Origin: an uncultured Moraxella sp. | Lineage (GTDB): Bacteria; Pseudomonadota; Gammaproteobacteria; Pseudomonadales; Moraxellaceae | Direction: 5' to 3' | Length of the DNA stretch: 64,000 bases | Assembly (NCBI GenBank): GCA_943908425.1 | Contig: CALTTC010000001.1 | Span: 116,935-180,934 of the forward strand | Shown: piece after piece, positions 8,641 through 17,558 of the stretch | Numbering within the stretch: position 1 is the stretch's first letter | How the letters are laid out: every line of letters starts with the position of its first letter | Position numbers and translations under genes: made by a program | The notes under the pieces: generated by a model | Told to the model about the DNA's origin: nothing | What the model saw: the letters and a program-made list of their open reading frames with translations, nothing else | Database searches by the model: none

Positions 8641-9729
8641 ATGGCAGAGGAGTATTTGGACGATGCGCAAGCCTACCCTTGGATTGTTACGTTCTCTGGC
8701 GGTAAAGACAGCACGCTTGTTGCCCATTTGGTATTCGAGATACTGCTGTCGCTACCACCCAGCTTACGCCGTCGGTCTGTGTATTTTGTATCAAACGATA
8801 CGTTGGTAGAGTCTCCTCTCGTTGCCAACCATATGAGAACAACTCTAGACGCCATTTTGACGGCCGCCAAACGCTACAAACTACCGATTGACGGGCAAGT
8901 AACTACCCCCAAACTTGATGAAACATTTTGGACTTTGCTTATCGGCAAAGGCTACCCATCCCCCAATCGCAATATGCGTTGGTGTACCGATAGACTCAAA
9001 ATCTCACCAACCAGCAACTATATCTTAGATAAAGTAAGTGCACACGGTGCTGCCATCATCTTACTTGGTGTCAGAAAAGACGAATCCTCGGCACGGCGTA
9101 CTAGTATTGAAAACCACAAAAATAAAGAAAACAGCAATCTAACCCCTCACGGTACGCTAAAAAACGCTTTGGTCTATCGCCCTATTATGGGCGTTAGTAC
9201 CGATGATGTGTGGGAGTTTTTGGTATATAACGACCCGCCGTGGGGCGGTAGCCACCGTGATTTGGTAACACTCTATAAAGAAGCGGCGGGCGGTGAATGT
9301 CCCATCATTTTATCGGCAGACGAAGCCCCTGGTTGTGGCACTAATTCAAGCCGCTTTGGCTGCTGGACGTGCACTGTGGTGCAAAAGGACAAAAGCCTAC
9401 AAGGCTTTGTGGATGTCGGTAAAACAGAGTTTATCCCTTTACTTGAATTTCGTGATTGGCTGGTTGAGATTAGAAATGATCCTGCCTACCGCCAAGTCAA
9501 ACGCCGAAACGGCAACATTACCATCAAAAATGGCAAGCACATTCCAGGCCCTTTTACCATCAATGCCAGAAAAATGATTTTAGATAAGTTGCTAAAGGTG
9601 CAAGCCGAGTTTGATGGCGAGCTTATCAGTAGCGACGAGATTAAACTTATTTATCAAATTTGGGCAAATGACTTGCTTGATGACGTAAAACGTAGCAACC
9701 CACCCATCAAGGAACCCTATGACAGCTGA
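8641..9729 (+). CDS. dndC: DNA phosphorothioation sulfurtransferase DndC (full frame begins at 8574 if the C-tract changes)
   Basis: DndC is a PAPS-reductase-like ATP pyrophosphatase with a 4Fe-4S cluster that activates the DNA backbone for sulfur insertion. Seen here are the PP-loop TFSGGKDSTLVAHLV, the Cys in MRWCTDRLK, and the cluster-type cysteines in GGECP, GCGTN and GCWTCTVVQKD. The 362-residue form begins at an internal ATG without a convincing ribosome site. The residues coded upstream in the same frame look native, so the intact protein is probably 385 residues and frame-shifted by the poly-C tract. The 3' end overlaps the next small gene by 11 bases, indicating an operon. Confidence 0.88.
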   Translation: MAEEYLDDAQAYPWIVTFSGGKDSTLVAHLVFEILLSLPPSLRRRSVYFVSNDTLVESPLVANHMRTTLDAILTAAKRYKLPIDGQVTTPKLDETFWTLLIGKGYPSPNRNMRWCTDRLKISPTSNYILDKVSAHGAAIILLGVRKDESSARRTSIENHKNKENSNLTPHGTLKNALVYRPIMGVSTDDVWEFLVYNDPPWGGSHRDLVTLYKEAAGGECPIILSADEAPGCGTNSSRFGCWTCTVVQKDKSLQGFVDVGKTEFIPLLEFRDWLVEIRNDPAYRQVKRRNGNITIKNGKHIPGPFTINARKMILDKLLKVQAEFDGELISSDEIKLIYQIWANDLLDDVKRSNPPIKEPYDS

Positions 9730-9937
9730 CCTATCTGATTTATTAATTTTTAAAGACCCCGCTACCAATAGAGTACTCAAGAAAGTGTGCAAAGAGCACG
9801 GCATTCACCCAGATGCGATCGCAGAGCTGGTTACTTGGCAAAGGGGCAGAAGGCAGCTTAGAGTAAGCCGCACTCGTAATGCCACCTTTGATGAGATATT
9901 TGATAATGACGACTATTTTTCCAAAAAGCAAGGATAG
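9719..9937 (+). CDS. Small protein of the DNA-modification operon
   Basis: 72 residues, starting inside the end of dndC and ending a few bases before dndD. It carries LLIFKDPATNRVLKKVCKEHGI, a basic patch (WQRGRRQLRVSRTR), and an acidic tail (FDEIFDNDDYF). Small proteins of this kind are found between dndC and dndD in some Dnd-type loci (annotated as modification-system-associated small proteins). No catalytic residues are evident; a DNA- or DndD-binding adaptor is plausible. Tight overlap with both neighbours argues that it is real. Confidence 0.7.
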   Translation: MTADLSDLLIFKDPATNRVLKKVCKEHGIHPDAIAELVTWQRGRRQLRVSRTRNATFDEIFDNDDYFSKKQG

Positions 9938-9940
9938 ACT

Positions 9941-12010
9941 ATGTGGATAAAAAGTATTGAACTGACCAACTTCAAATCCTACAAAAAAGCCCAATTTGAT
10001 TTTTTAGAACCCAAAGTGGGCAAAAATTTAGTGGTCATTGGGGCAGAAAACGGGCACGGTAAGACCACGCTATTAGAGGCATTGTATTTGGGTCTATACG
10101 ACACCGATGCAATGCCTTATCTTAGTCGTGCAGGTGTGGACACCAACCAAAATAAGTCCTATCCTGACTATATCGCCCGTGCCTTGCACCAAAGTGCCGA
10201 TAGTAAACACAGACGCTATCATATGCAAATTGTCATCGAGATTGTATCACGCAATGCACAAGGGGTGTTATCTGGCATTAAGGTGAAGCGGACTTGGCAT
10301 TTTGATAAGGACAAGGCATTTTTAAAAGACGATAACGAATGCCTTGTTTATGAACTAGATGGCAGCTTTGCCTCGGCAGGTCTTCCGCTTGACGATGAAG
10401 AGGCGACCATTTGTCTTGCCACAAGGGCGATGCCGATGGATTATGCCCCATTTTTCTTTTTTGATGGTGAAAAAATTGTTAGCCAAGCCAAAAAATTAGG
10501 GGCAGGGGCTTGGTTGATTGGGGCGCTGCGAGGATTGACTGGCATTACGCTTTTAGAAGAATTACAGGAGGATTTGAGGGCTTATTGTACAAGCTATGTC
10601 AGTGAGTCAAAAACCGATGACAAAAAACGCAAATTTGATGAGCTTAGCAACAAGCGACTTGCCCTAAAAAGTGAGCTCAATGCTTTTAGTGCTCATCTAG
10701 GTTTGGTGGAGGAGCAGTACAATAAAGCCGTAGAACGACAAAGTGAACTGCTTGTTCAGCTTGGCGGTGAGCGTAATGGACAGAGCATTCAAAGTGTCCA
10801 AGAGCTCATTGAACAAAGCAACAAAATTGGACAGCAGTTGGATACTTACAAAAAAGACATCAAAAATAGCATAGTGGCATTGCCTTTATCTTTGTTGCCA
10901 AAAGATGAGATAGATGAACTGCTTGATACGCTTGCCCAAGAAAAAAACCGCCTAAGCCACGAGGCAGGTAAAGAACAAACCTCAGGGAGATTAGAAGAGT
11001 TTTGGCAAAGCTTTGTTGAAAGCGAGAAAGTCAAAGAGGTGCTTGGCAGGTCAGCGTCTGGTATTTTAAATGATGACTTGATGAAACAGGCAGTCGCTGA
11101 GTGCTGGGAGGGGCTTTTTTATCCGTTGCCTGATAACTGTGCCGATAGCATTCGCCATAATTACTTATCCACCAATGCCCACTCGCACATAGAAAACGAG
11201 GCACGCGACTTGCCTATTTTGGGCAATACCGCCTTAGACGATGTGCTAAAGCAAATGGACGATGCCGACCGAGAGCTGTCCCTTGTTCAAGGCAGAATCA
11301 AGGAGCTACAAAGCACGGGGGCAGATGCCAAAGTCGATGAATTGCAAGCGGTCAGTAGCGATATTCAAAACAATTTAGGACCTGCCAAAATCACCGCTGT
11401 CAATAAAGTAAACGCACAAAAGCAAGTGATAGAGCAGCTAAATCAAGAGATACAAAAACTAGAAGATGAGATTAGCGACAGCAATCCCAAGCTGAAAAAA
11501 TCCGCCCGTGCCAAACAAGTGCAGATGATGATTGATGTATTAACCAAACAGCTCATTGACCAAAAACGTGAGCTGGTTGCTACTTTGGCGACCGATATCA
11601 ATCGCACCATTAGCCACGACGACCGCGTCCATCGCATTGGCATTGACGGCGATAATGCCTTGACACTTTATAGCCATAATGGCGACAAAATTGACATCGG
11701 TAGTTCAGCAGGGCAGGTTCAGGTATTGATTATGTCGCTGATTTTGGCACTTGCTACCGCGACAGATTATGAGACCCCTTTCGTTATTGATACGCCACTG
11801 GCACGGCTTGACACCAAGCACAGAAAGCGTCTCATTGACCATCTTGCTAGCCTAAAACAGCAGGTCATCTTGTTATCGCAAGATGCTGAAATCACAAGCG
11901 ACATTTTAAAAGAGCTTGCCCCTCATCTTAGCCAGTCGTATTTAGTTGCGGCAGAGTCATTGGATACAGGTGGTATGTCATCACAGGTTAAAAAAGACGC
12001 TTATTTTTAA
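9941..12010 (+). CDS. dndD: DNA sulfur modification protein DndD (SMC/RecN-like ATPase)
   Basis: 689 residues, a typical DndD size. The N-terminus carries an SMC-type Walker A (IGAENGHGKTTLLEALYLG). The middle (about residues 220-560) is heptad-rich coiled coil broken by a hinge-like segment. The C-terminus has the signature-like IGSSAGQVQVLIMSL, the Walker B and D-loop PFVIDTPLARLD, and VILLSQDAE. DndD supplies ATPase activity to the DndCDE complex, probably opening or scanning DNA at the modification site. An AAGGA site precedes the ATG. It is followed after eight bases by the dndE-ftsK gene. Confidence 0.92.
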   Translation: MWIKSIELTNFKSYKKAQFDFLEPKVGKNLVVIGAENGHGKTTLLEALYLGLYDTDAMPYLSRAGVDTNQNKSYPDYIARALHQSADSKHRRYHMQIVIEIVSRNAQGVLSGIKVKRTWHFDKDKAFLKDDNECLVYELDGSFASAGLPLDDEEATICLATRAMPMDYAPFFFFDGEKIVSQAKKLGAGAWLIGALRGLTGITLLEELQEDLRAYCTSYVSESKTDDKKRKFDELSNKRLALKSELNAFSAHLGLVEEQYNKAVERQSELLVQLGGERNGQSIQSVQELIEQSNKIGQQLDTYKKDIKNSIVALPLSLLPKDEIDELLDTLAQEKNRLSHEAGKEQTSGRLEEFWQSFVESEKVKEVLGRSASGILNDDLMKQAVAECWEGLFYPLPDNCADSIRHNYLSTNAHSHIENEARDLPILGNTALDDVLKQMDDADRELSLVQGRIKELQSTGADAKVDELQAVSSDIQNNLGPAKITAVNKVNAQKQVIEQLNQEIQKLEDEISDSNPKLKKSARAKQVQMMIDVLTKQLIDQKRELVATLATDINRTISHDDRVHRIGIDGDNALTLYSHNGDKIDIGSSAGQVQVLIMSLILALATATDYETPFVIDTPLARLDTKHRKRLIDHLASLKQQVILLSQDAEITSDILKELAPHLSQSYLVAAESLDTGGMSSQVKKDAYF

Positions 12011-12018
12011 GGATTAGT

Positions 12019-13563
12019 ATGTATCAATTACCCAACAATAAAGAGTTTGACACAGAGTATAGCTTTGATTTGATGAAAGACAGCAGGATTTTTTCAAGTA
12101 AAAAAGCCCAAGAAATTAGAGAGGCCTTGTTTTATGATAACGTCTTGCCTGACCTCACCAATTACGAATGGGCGACGCTATGTATCAGCTATTGTATGGC
12201 GCTTGGCATTGCCAAAGATAACGATGAGCTTATCGCCCCACCTGATAGGGGCAAAGAAATTCCAAGCTTTACGACCTGTTTTCAAAAGCAGTCGCACTTG
12301 TGGCTTGCCTTGTTAAGTGAAAATTTGTTTTATTTAAACCCGCACAAGAAAGCCACCAAGGACGATTTGTACAGCTACATAGAAACATTGTGGCATACAG
12401 GGGCGATCAAACTTGACGATTTGTGGGGTCGTTGCCGTGAGTTTGAGTCTGGGTCAAATCTAAGGCAACGTCAATTGTTCTTGCGTGAGTTGTCAAAGCT
12501 TGCCAAACATTCAAGTAAGCACATTGTCACCCCACCTCTTTTGTCAGCCCAAGCAGGCGAACAAAGCGACATTGACTTAGAACAGGTACTTGGACAACTG
12601 CAAGGCATATCGGTCAAATCGCTAAATTTGGTGGGCAGTGGCATACGCTTTGACATATACGAGATATCTCTTGACCATTACGCTGACTTGCAAAAACAAA
12701 AAAGGGCCTTGTGCTCGGCACTTGGTAAAAGCACAAGCGACATTGTCATCAGCCAAAAGCAGGGGTTGGCACACGGTTATGTCATTAAAATGTTAAGAGC
12801 CAAAACAACGTGGCAAGCCCCAACCTTTGACGACCTAAATCAAGCCATTGCCGATTATAAAGGCGATATGACCTTGCCGGTTTGCGTAGGGGTAGATGAA
12901 ACAGGGCAGGCGGTGTTTAAAGATTTGTACGACGCCCCGCACGTATTGATTGCAGGTGCGACAGGTTCTGGTAAATCGGTTGCTACTTTTGGCGTGTTGC
13001 ACAGCTTATTTAAGCTCAATGATAAGATAGAGGTAGCCATACTAGACCCAAAGCAAGTTGATTACAACGATTTTGCCAAAAAATACCGTCTTTATGGTGA
13101 CGCCCCGATTACTGATGCCGATAAAATGTATGATTTTTTGGTAGAATCGGTTCAAGAGATGGAAGATAGATACGCTTTATTGAACGCTACAGAGACCAAA
13201 AATATTCGTGAATATCACGCCTGTGCTAACGATATGCCTTATCGCATTATTATGGTTGATGAGCTGGCAGATTTATTGATGGTCAATAAAGAGATTGAAG
13301 GACTACTCATTCGTATTGCCCAAAAGGGTCGTGCTGCTGGTGTGCGTCTTATTTTAAGCACTCAAAGACCTGATGCTCAGACATTTTCAGGGCTTTTACG
13401 CTCCAATATCTTATCAAGAATTGCCCTAAAAGTGCAAAAAAGCAGCGAATCTAAAATCATTCTAGATGAAACGGGGGCGGAGGAACTTATCGGTATGGGC
13501 GACCGCTTGGTCAAATGGGGGGATGACACCCAAGTGCAATTTTTGCACGGTTATTACTTTTAG
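12019..13563 (+). CDS. DndE-like protein fused to an FtsK/HerA-type ATPase
   Basis: 514 residues. The first 60 or so (FSSKKAQEIREALFYDNVL, then YEWATLCISYCMALGI) have the helical pattern of DndE, a small DNA-binding subunit of about 110-130 residues. The C-terminal half is an FtsK/SpoIIIE motor: Walker A GATGSGKSVATFGVL, Walker B RIIMVDELADLL, and the sensor-like ILSTQRPDAQTFSGLLRSN. DndE normally acts alone with DndCD, so the fused motor implies translocation along DNA coupled to modification or to discrimination of unmodified DNA. The ATPase call is secure; the DndE relationship of the N-terminus is pattern-based and less certain. Confidence 0.8.
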   Translation: MYQLPNNKEFDTEYSFDLMKDSRIFSSKKAQEIREALFYDNVLPDLTNYEWATLCISYCMALGIAKDNDELIAPPDRGKEIPSFTTCFQKQSHLWLALLSENLFYLNPHKKATKDDLYSYIETLWHTGAIKLDDLWGRCREFESGSNLRQRQLFLRELSKLAKHSSKHIVTPPLLSAQAGEQSDIDLEQVLGQLQGISVKSLNLVGSGIRFDIYEISLDHYADLQKQKRALCSALGKSTSDIVISQKQGLAHGYVIKMLRAKTTWQAPTFDDLNQAIADYKGDMTLPVCVGVDETGQAVFKDLYDAPHVLIAGATGSGKSVATFGVLHSLFKLNDKIEVAILDPKQVDYNDFAKKYRLYGDAPITDADKMYDFLVESVQEMEDRYALLNATETKNIREYHACANDMPYRIIMVDELADLLMVNKEIEGLLIRIAQKGRAAGVRLILSTQRPDAQTFSGLLRSNILSRIALKVQKSSESKIILDETGAEELIGMGDRLVKWGDDTQVQFLHGYYF

Positions 13564-13863
13564 CACCTTTGCAAGGCGGTGGTTTGTAAGAGTTACCGCC
13601 GAAGATTGTTTCTTGTGTTGGCTATAGGCGGCTTGAACGTTTTGGTTTTTATATAAAAACTGTGTTGAAAGCGTTGTTTGTTTAGAAAAAAGGCGGTTTG
13701 GGGTGGTGATTTAGACCGAAAAACAACTGATGTTGCCAGTTTGGCTACCGTGTCAATGTATTGGTAACATTAATACTGACCAAGCCCAAACACATTGATT
13801 TCTATTGTTATTTGTCATATAATTGTAACAATTCCTTTCTTTTGCGTCTAGCGGTTGCCAGTT
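13564..13863. other. Intergenic region after the dnd operon
   Basis: About 300 bases with no gene. Near the start GGCGGT (13574) pairs with ACCGCC (about 13594), which may end the dnd transcript; no T-run follows. The rest should contain the patA promoter, not identifiable with confidence. Confidence 0.4.
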
Positions 13864-15243
13864 ATGGTCATTTTGTCCTATGAGTTCGCCTTGTGTTTTT
13901 TGGCGTTTTTTGCCCTATACTGGTTATTTTATCGGCACGTCGCCATCCAAAATGCTTTGCTTATTATGGCAGCGGTGTTGTTTATCGCTTCGTGGTCGCC
14001 AGCTTTTTTGGCAAGCTTACTGTTCGTGTGGGCGGTGACCCAAGGGACGGTCACGCTTTGGACGCGTTATCATAAGACTTGGATGGTGGCGCTCGCGGTG
14101 GTGCTGCTTGTTGCCCATCTGTGCTTTTTTAAGTACACCAATTTTGTCATTACACAAGTCAATCTTGCTGGCTTAAGCGTCAATCCGCTAGAGATTGTAT
14201 TGCCGCTTGGCATTTCATTTTATACGTTTCAGGCGATTAGTTATTTGGTGGATGTGTATAAAGCCAAAATGACCCCGCTACCTGCACCTATCGCCCTTGG
14301 TTTTTTGGGTTTTGTGCCGACGGTGGTGTCGGGCCCTATTTTTCGCGCTAAGGAGGCGAAAGAGTACTGGCAAACCGAGCGCCGTCAAGTGCTATTTCCT
14401 TATTTGGCGGCAGCATTACTGCTTAGCGCTTTAGTCAAAAAAATTGTCTTGGCAGGCTGGCTTGAGACGCTGTGGGTGATTCCTGTATTTAGTAATCCAA
14501 TGCAGTTTAATGGTCTTGAGGTCTTGACAGGGCTTTATGCTTATAGCTTGCAACTGTTTTTTGATTTTTCAGGTTATACAGATTTGGCAATCGCGTTAGG
14601 CTTGCTTTTGGGCTTTCGTCTGCCACAAAATTTCAATCGCCCTTATTTAGCAACCGATATTCAAGATTTTTGGGCAAAATGGCACATCACCTTATCCACG
14701 TGGATTCGTGATTATATTTATATTCCGCTTGGTGGTAGCCGTGTGGGCTTTTGGCGTACGCAGTTTAATTTGATGGCGGCATTTGTCATCTCAGGGGTGT
14801 GGCACGGAGCGGGTTGGAACTTTTTTATTTGGGGGGCGATACACGGCATGGCACTTGTGTGGCTAAACTTATTAAAAGGCTATGGCACGCGTGGCTATTT
14901 GACCAAGCACGCTAAGCCTTTGGCGGTTTTTTTGACCTTTCATTATGTTACTTTTGGCTGGATTTTCTTTAGAAGTGGCAGTATGGAGCAAGCTTTGGAG
15001 CTCATTTTGGCACTTGGTAATTTTACCGATGCAACCTTTGGCTTGTCTTTACTGTTCACTTTACCGCTTATGTTTGTTGCGTGGTGCATTTATCCGTATT
15101 TGGGCAATTTTCATACCAGTTTAGCGCGGATTTTAGCGCTACTGCCTTGGTGGCTACTGCCGATTGTGCTAACGCTTGCCACGCTTGAGATATTCGCTTT
15201 GGCGCCCGATGGCTTGCCAAGTTTTATTTATGCCAACTTTTAG
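13864..15243 (+). CDS. patA: MBOAT-family O-acetyltransferase (PatA/AlgI-like), peptidoglycan O-acetylation
   Basis: About 459 residues with 10-12 membrane segments. The MBOAT catalytic region is seen in WHITLSTWIRDYIYIPLGG and VSGVWHGAGWNFFIWGAIHG, which holds the conserved His. AlgI/PatA proteins pass acetyl groups across the inner membrane. Followed by two SGNH-hydrolase-type genes, the set resembles the Neisseria PatA/PatB/Ape1 locus that O-acetylates MurNAc and removes the mark, so that role is inferred rather than alginate acetylation. The start is taken at the ATG at 13864 rather than an upstream TTG. It ends nine bases before the next gene. Confidence 0.85.
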   Translation: MVILSYEFALCFLAFFALYWLFYRHVAIQNALLIMAAVLFIASWSPAFLASLLFVWAVTQGTVTLWTRYHKTWMVALAVVLLVAHLCFFKYTNFVITQVNLAGLSVNPLEIVLPLGISFYTFQAISYLVDVYKAKMTPLPAPIALGFLGFVPTVVSGPIFRAKEAKEYWQTERRQVLFPYLAAALLLSALVKKIVLAGWLETLWVIPVFSNPMQFNGLEVLTGLYAYSLQLFFDFSGYTDLAIALGLLLGFRLPQNFNRPYLATDIQDFWAKWHITLSTWIRDYIYIPLGGSRVGFWRTQFNLMAAFVISGVWHGAGWNFFIWGAIHGMALVWLNLLKGYGTRGYLTKHAKPLAVFLTFHYVTFGWIFFRSGSMEQALELILALGNFTDATFGLSLLFTLPLMFVAWCIYPYLGNFHTSLARILALLPWWLLPIVLTLATLEIFALAPDGLPSFIYANF

Positions 15244-15252
15244 GGGTAGTCA

Positions 15253-16248
15253 ATGAAAACATTAGCATGGTGGCAAGTTTTTTTTGTGATGGCGACAACC
15301 CTTGCCCTGATTAGTTGGATTAAGCAGGACAGCTTAGCCGATTATTGGCAACAGTCGTATCAGTCAAGTGGGGTATGGACACGGCTGTCAGGCTATCCTG
15401 CGTGGCAACAGGGCAGAAGCTTGGCGGTGGATGGCAAGGTATTTACGGCACAACTGCATGCGGTGAATGCTCAATCCAACCAGTTATTAAATGACAATTT
15501 TTATGCCGAAACGCTACAAAAACGTGCGCAAGCGTTAGAATTTGCCAAAGAGCAACGCCGACTTGCCGAACAGCAACGCCTAGCCGATGCCAAGCCCAAA
15601 AATATAGAACAAATTATCCTTGCCAAAGAGCAAAAAGTGTTTTTTATGGGTGATTCATTGATGCAAGGGGTAGCGCCTTGGGTGATGAAAAGCTTGCAAA
15701 ATGATTATGGCGTGGAGAGTATCAATTTAAGCAAACAAAGCACAGGGCTAAGTTACAATACTTTTTTTGATTGGCCAAAGACGGTGGAGGATACGCTAGA
15801 TAGCGACCCAAGCATTGGCTTATTGGTGGTGTTTTTGGGGCCTAATGACCCATGGGCAGTGCCCGACCCTGATAATAAAGCCAAAGTGGTGGAATTTGAT
15901 ACGCCGCGTTGGCAGACATTGTACCACGCCAAAATGCAACGAGTGCTAGATGCTGCCCATGCCCACGGGGTGAGCGTGATTTGGGTGACTCCGCCCAATG
16001 CCAAAAAAGCCAAGCTGCACGCCCATATGATTGCCTTACGACGTATTATCGCAGACGGCATTGATCCCACGCAAGTGTTATTGATGAACGGACAAAGCTT
16101 GCTTGGCGACAATCAAGACGATTATTTTGATAGTTTAATGATTGGCGGCAAGCCAACCAAAGTGCGCACCGCGGATGGCATTCATTTTACGACCGAAGGG
16201 CAAAAACGCGTGGCAGCCGCCATTGCCGATAAAATTGTGGTGCAATAG
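15253..16248 (+). CDS. Membrane-anchored SGNH hydrolase-like O-acetyltransferase (DUF459/PatB-like)
   Basis: 331 residues: one N-terminal membrane segment, a charged coiled stretch (about residues 85-120), then an SGNH fold with the nucleophile block FFMGDSLMQGV, the Gly/Asn block VFLGPNDPWAV, and the catalytic Asp-His block DGIHFTTEG. These are the DUF459 motifs. Downstream of a PatA-like transporter, the expected job is transfer of acetyl from PatA to peptidoglycan in the periplasm. The triad is intact. A deacetylase role is the alternative. Confidence 0.75.
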   Translation: MKTLAWWQVFFVMATTLALISWIKQDSLADYWQQSYQSSGVWTRLSGYPAWQQGRSLAVDGKVFTAQLHAVNAQSNQLLNDNFYAETLQKRAQALEFAKEQRRLAEQQRLADAKPKNIEQIILAKEQKVFFMGDSLMQGVAPWVMKSLQNDYGVESINLSKQSTGLSYNTFFDWPKTVEDTLDSDPSIGLLVVFLGPNDPWAVPDPDNKAKVVEFDTPRWQTLYHAKMQRVLDAAHAHGVSVIWVTPPNAKKAKLHAHMIALRRIIADGIDPTQVLLMNGQSLLGDNQDDYFDSLMIGGKPTKVRTADGIHFTTEGQKRVAAAIADKIVVQ

Positions 16249-16299
16249 GTTCTTTAAGGCGAATATGGTAAAATGGTTGTTTTAAGAGTTGAGCCACGA

Positions 16300-17499
16300 A
16301 TGATGAAAAAAATAGTCTTTAGCATAGCGATTGCTTGCACCGCGATGACAGCACTAGCAGCCCCTGTACAAAATTTTGGGCAAAATCTTGCGCCACTGCA
16401 AGCCGCCTTCGCCCAAAATAAAGTGCATATTTTACAAATTGGTGATAGCCACACGGCAGGCGATTATTTTACCGAAACTTTGCGTAAGCGTCTGCAAGCG
16501 GAGATTGGCGATGGGGGTGTCGGTTTTGCTTATCCTGCTAAGTTGTCAGGACAGCGTACGGCACGGCACGGTTATAGTGGTAGTGAATATACGGTGTATA
16601 ATAGCCGCCGCGGTAGTTTTGATTTTCCCCTTGGGGGCGTGGCAGCTGTCAGTAATGGCAAGACAATAACCTTGACAAGCAGCACTTACCGTGGCGACAC
16701 ACAAGCGATGCAAGCTTTGGTGCGCGGTAACGCGGGTAATACAGTGCGTTTAAGCGACGCTCGTGGCACGCGCACCCTGCAATTAGCGCGTGACGGCTGG
16801 CAGACGCTTAGCGATACGGTAACCTTTCCTGTGTCGGTGACGGCAGATAGCGGGGTGGTGCTTGGCGGATTTTGGCTCACAAAACCCAGTGGCGGGGTGG
16901 TCTCGGCAATGGGTATCAATGGCGCAACGCAAAGCTACTGGCGCAAATGGCGCGCTGATGTTGCCCACGATTTGGCGGTGTCGCGTGCGGATTTGGTGAT
17001 TTTGGCTTATGGAACCAACGAAGCGTTTGGAGGTTCAACTGGTGGACATAAAGAAGCGGTACAACAAGCCATTAACCAAATTCGTCAAGGATTGCCTAAT
17101 GCGGCGATTTTAATTGTCAATGCCCCAAACAGCCTAAAAAATACTGCTGGTGGTTGTGGTACCGCTCCTGCTAACTTACAAGCGGTACAAAGCAACTTAT
17201 ATGAGCTGGCGCAAGCTAACGGCACCTTATATTGGGATTGGCAAGCGGCGATGGGCGGTAGTTGTGGTATGAAAGACTGGATGGGGCGTGGGCTTGCCGC
17301 CAAAGATGGCGTGCATTTTAGCGCTAAAGGCTATGAGCTCGCCGCCAATGATTTGTATAGCGGGCTTAAAATGCTGCTTTCAGGACAGACAACCGGTAAT
17401 ACCACGCGCCGTTATGTGGCAACCCCTAGCGCGAGCACAGCACAACCAGCGGTGCAAACAGGGCGAATTTGTATGAAAGGCGTTTGCCGTGTTTTGTAA
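16300..17499 (+). CDS. Secreted SGNH esterase, Ape1-like O-acetylpeptidoglycan esterase
   Basis: About 400 residues. A Sec signal peptide (KKIVFSIAIACTAMTALAAP) is followed by the nucleophile block LQIGDSHTAGDYF, an inserted beta-rich region (about residues 90-200) that in Ape1 forms a carbohydrate-binding-like module, LAYGTNEAFGG, and the Asp-His block DGVHFSAKGYELAA. The GDSHTAGD signature and domain order match Ape1, which removes 6-O-acetyl groups so that lytic transglycosylases can act. It is probably co-transcribed with the two genes before it. The tail contains a Cys pair (ICMKGVC) that may form a disulfide. Confidence 0.78.
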   Translation: MMKKIVFSIAIACTAMTALAAPVQNFGQNLAPLQAAFAQNKVHILQIGDSHTAGDYFTETLRKRLQAEIGDGGVGFAYPAKLSGQRTARHGYSGSEYTVYNSRRGSFDFPLGGVAAVSNGKTITLTSSTYRGDTQAMQALVRGNAGNTVRLSDARGTRTLQLARDGWQTLSDTVTFPVSVTADSGVVLGGFWLTKPSGGVVSAMGINGATQSYWRKWRADVAHDLAVSRADLVILAYGTNEAFGGSTGGHKEAVQQAINQIRQGLPNAAILIVNAPNSLKNTAGGCGTAPANLQAVQSNLYELAQANGTLYWDWQAAMGGSCGMKDWMGRGLAAKDGVHFSAKGYELAANDLYSGLKMLLSGQTTGNTTRRYVATPSASTAQPAVQTGRICMKGVCRVL

Positions 17500-17510
17500 G
17501 CATTGATAAT

Positions 17511-17547
17511 AAAAAACCCTATAGCTGTGTTGCTATAGGGTTTTTTA
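17511..17547. terminator. Bidirectional rho-independent terminator
   Basis: A perfect stem (ACCCTATAGC at 17516-17525 with GCTATAGGGT at 17532-17541) is flanked by six A and six T. It lies between the ape1-like gene and the convergent rne gene and can serve both strands. Confidence 0.92.
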
Positions 17548-17558
17548 TGCCATCAGAA

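Noticed and set aside
15753..16112. 119-codon minus-strand frame
   Set aside because: It is antisense to the SGNH-domain gene with clear catalytic blocks and has no independent support.
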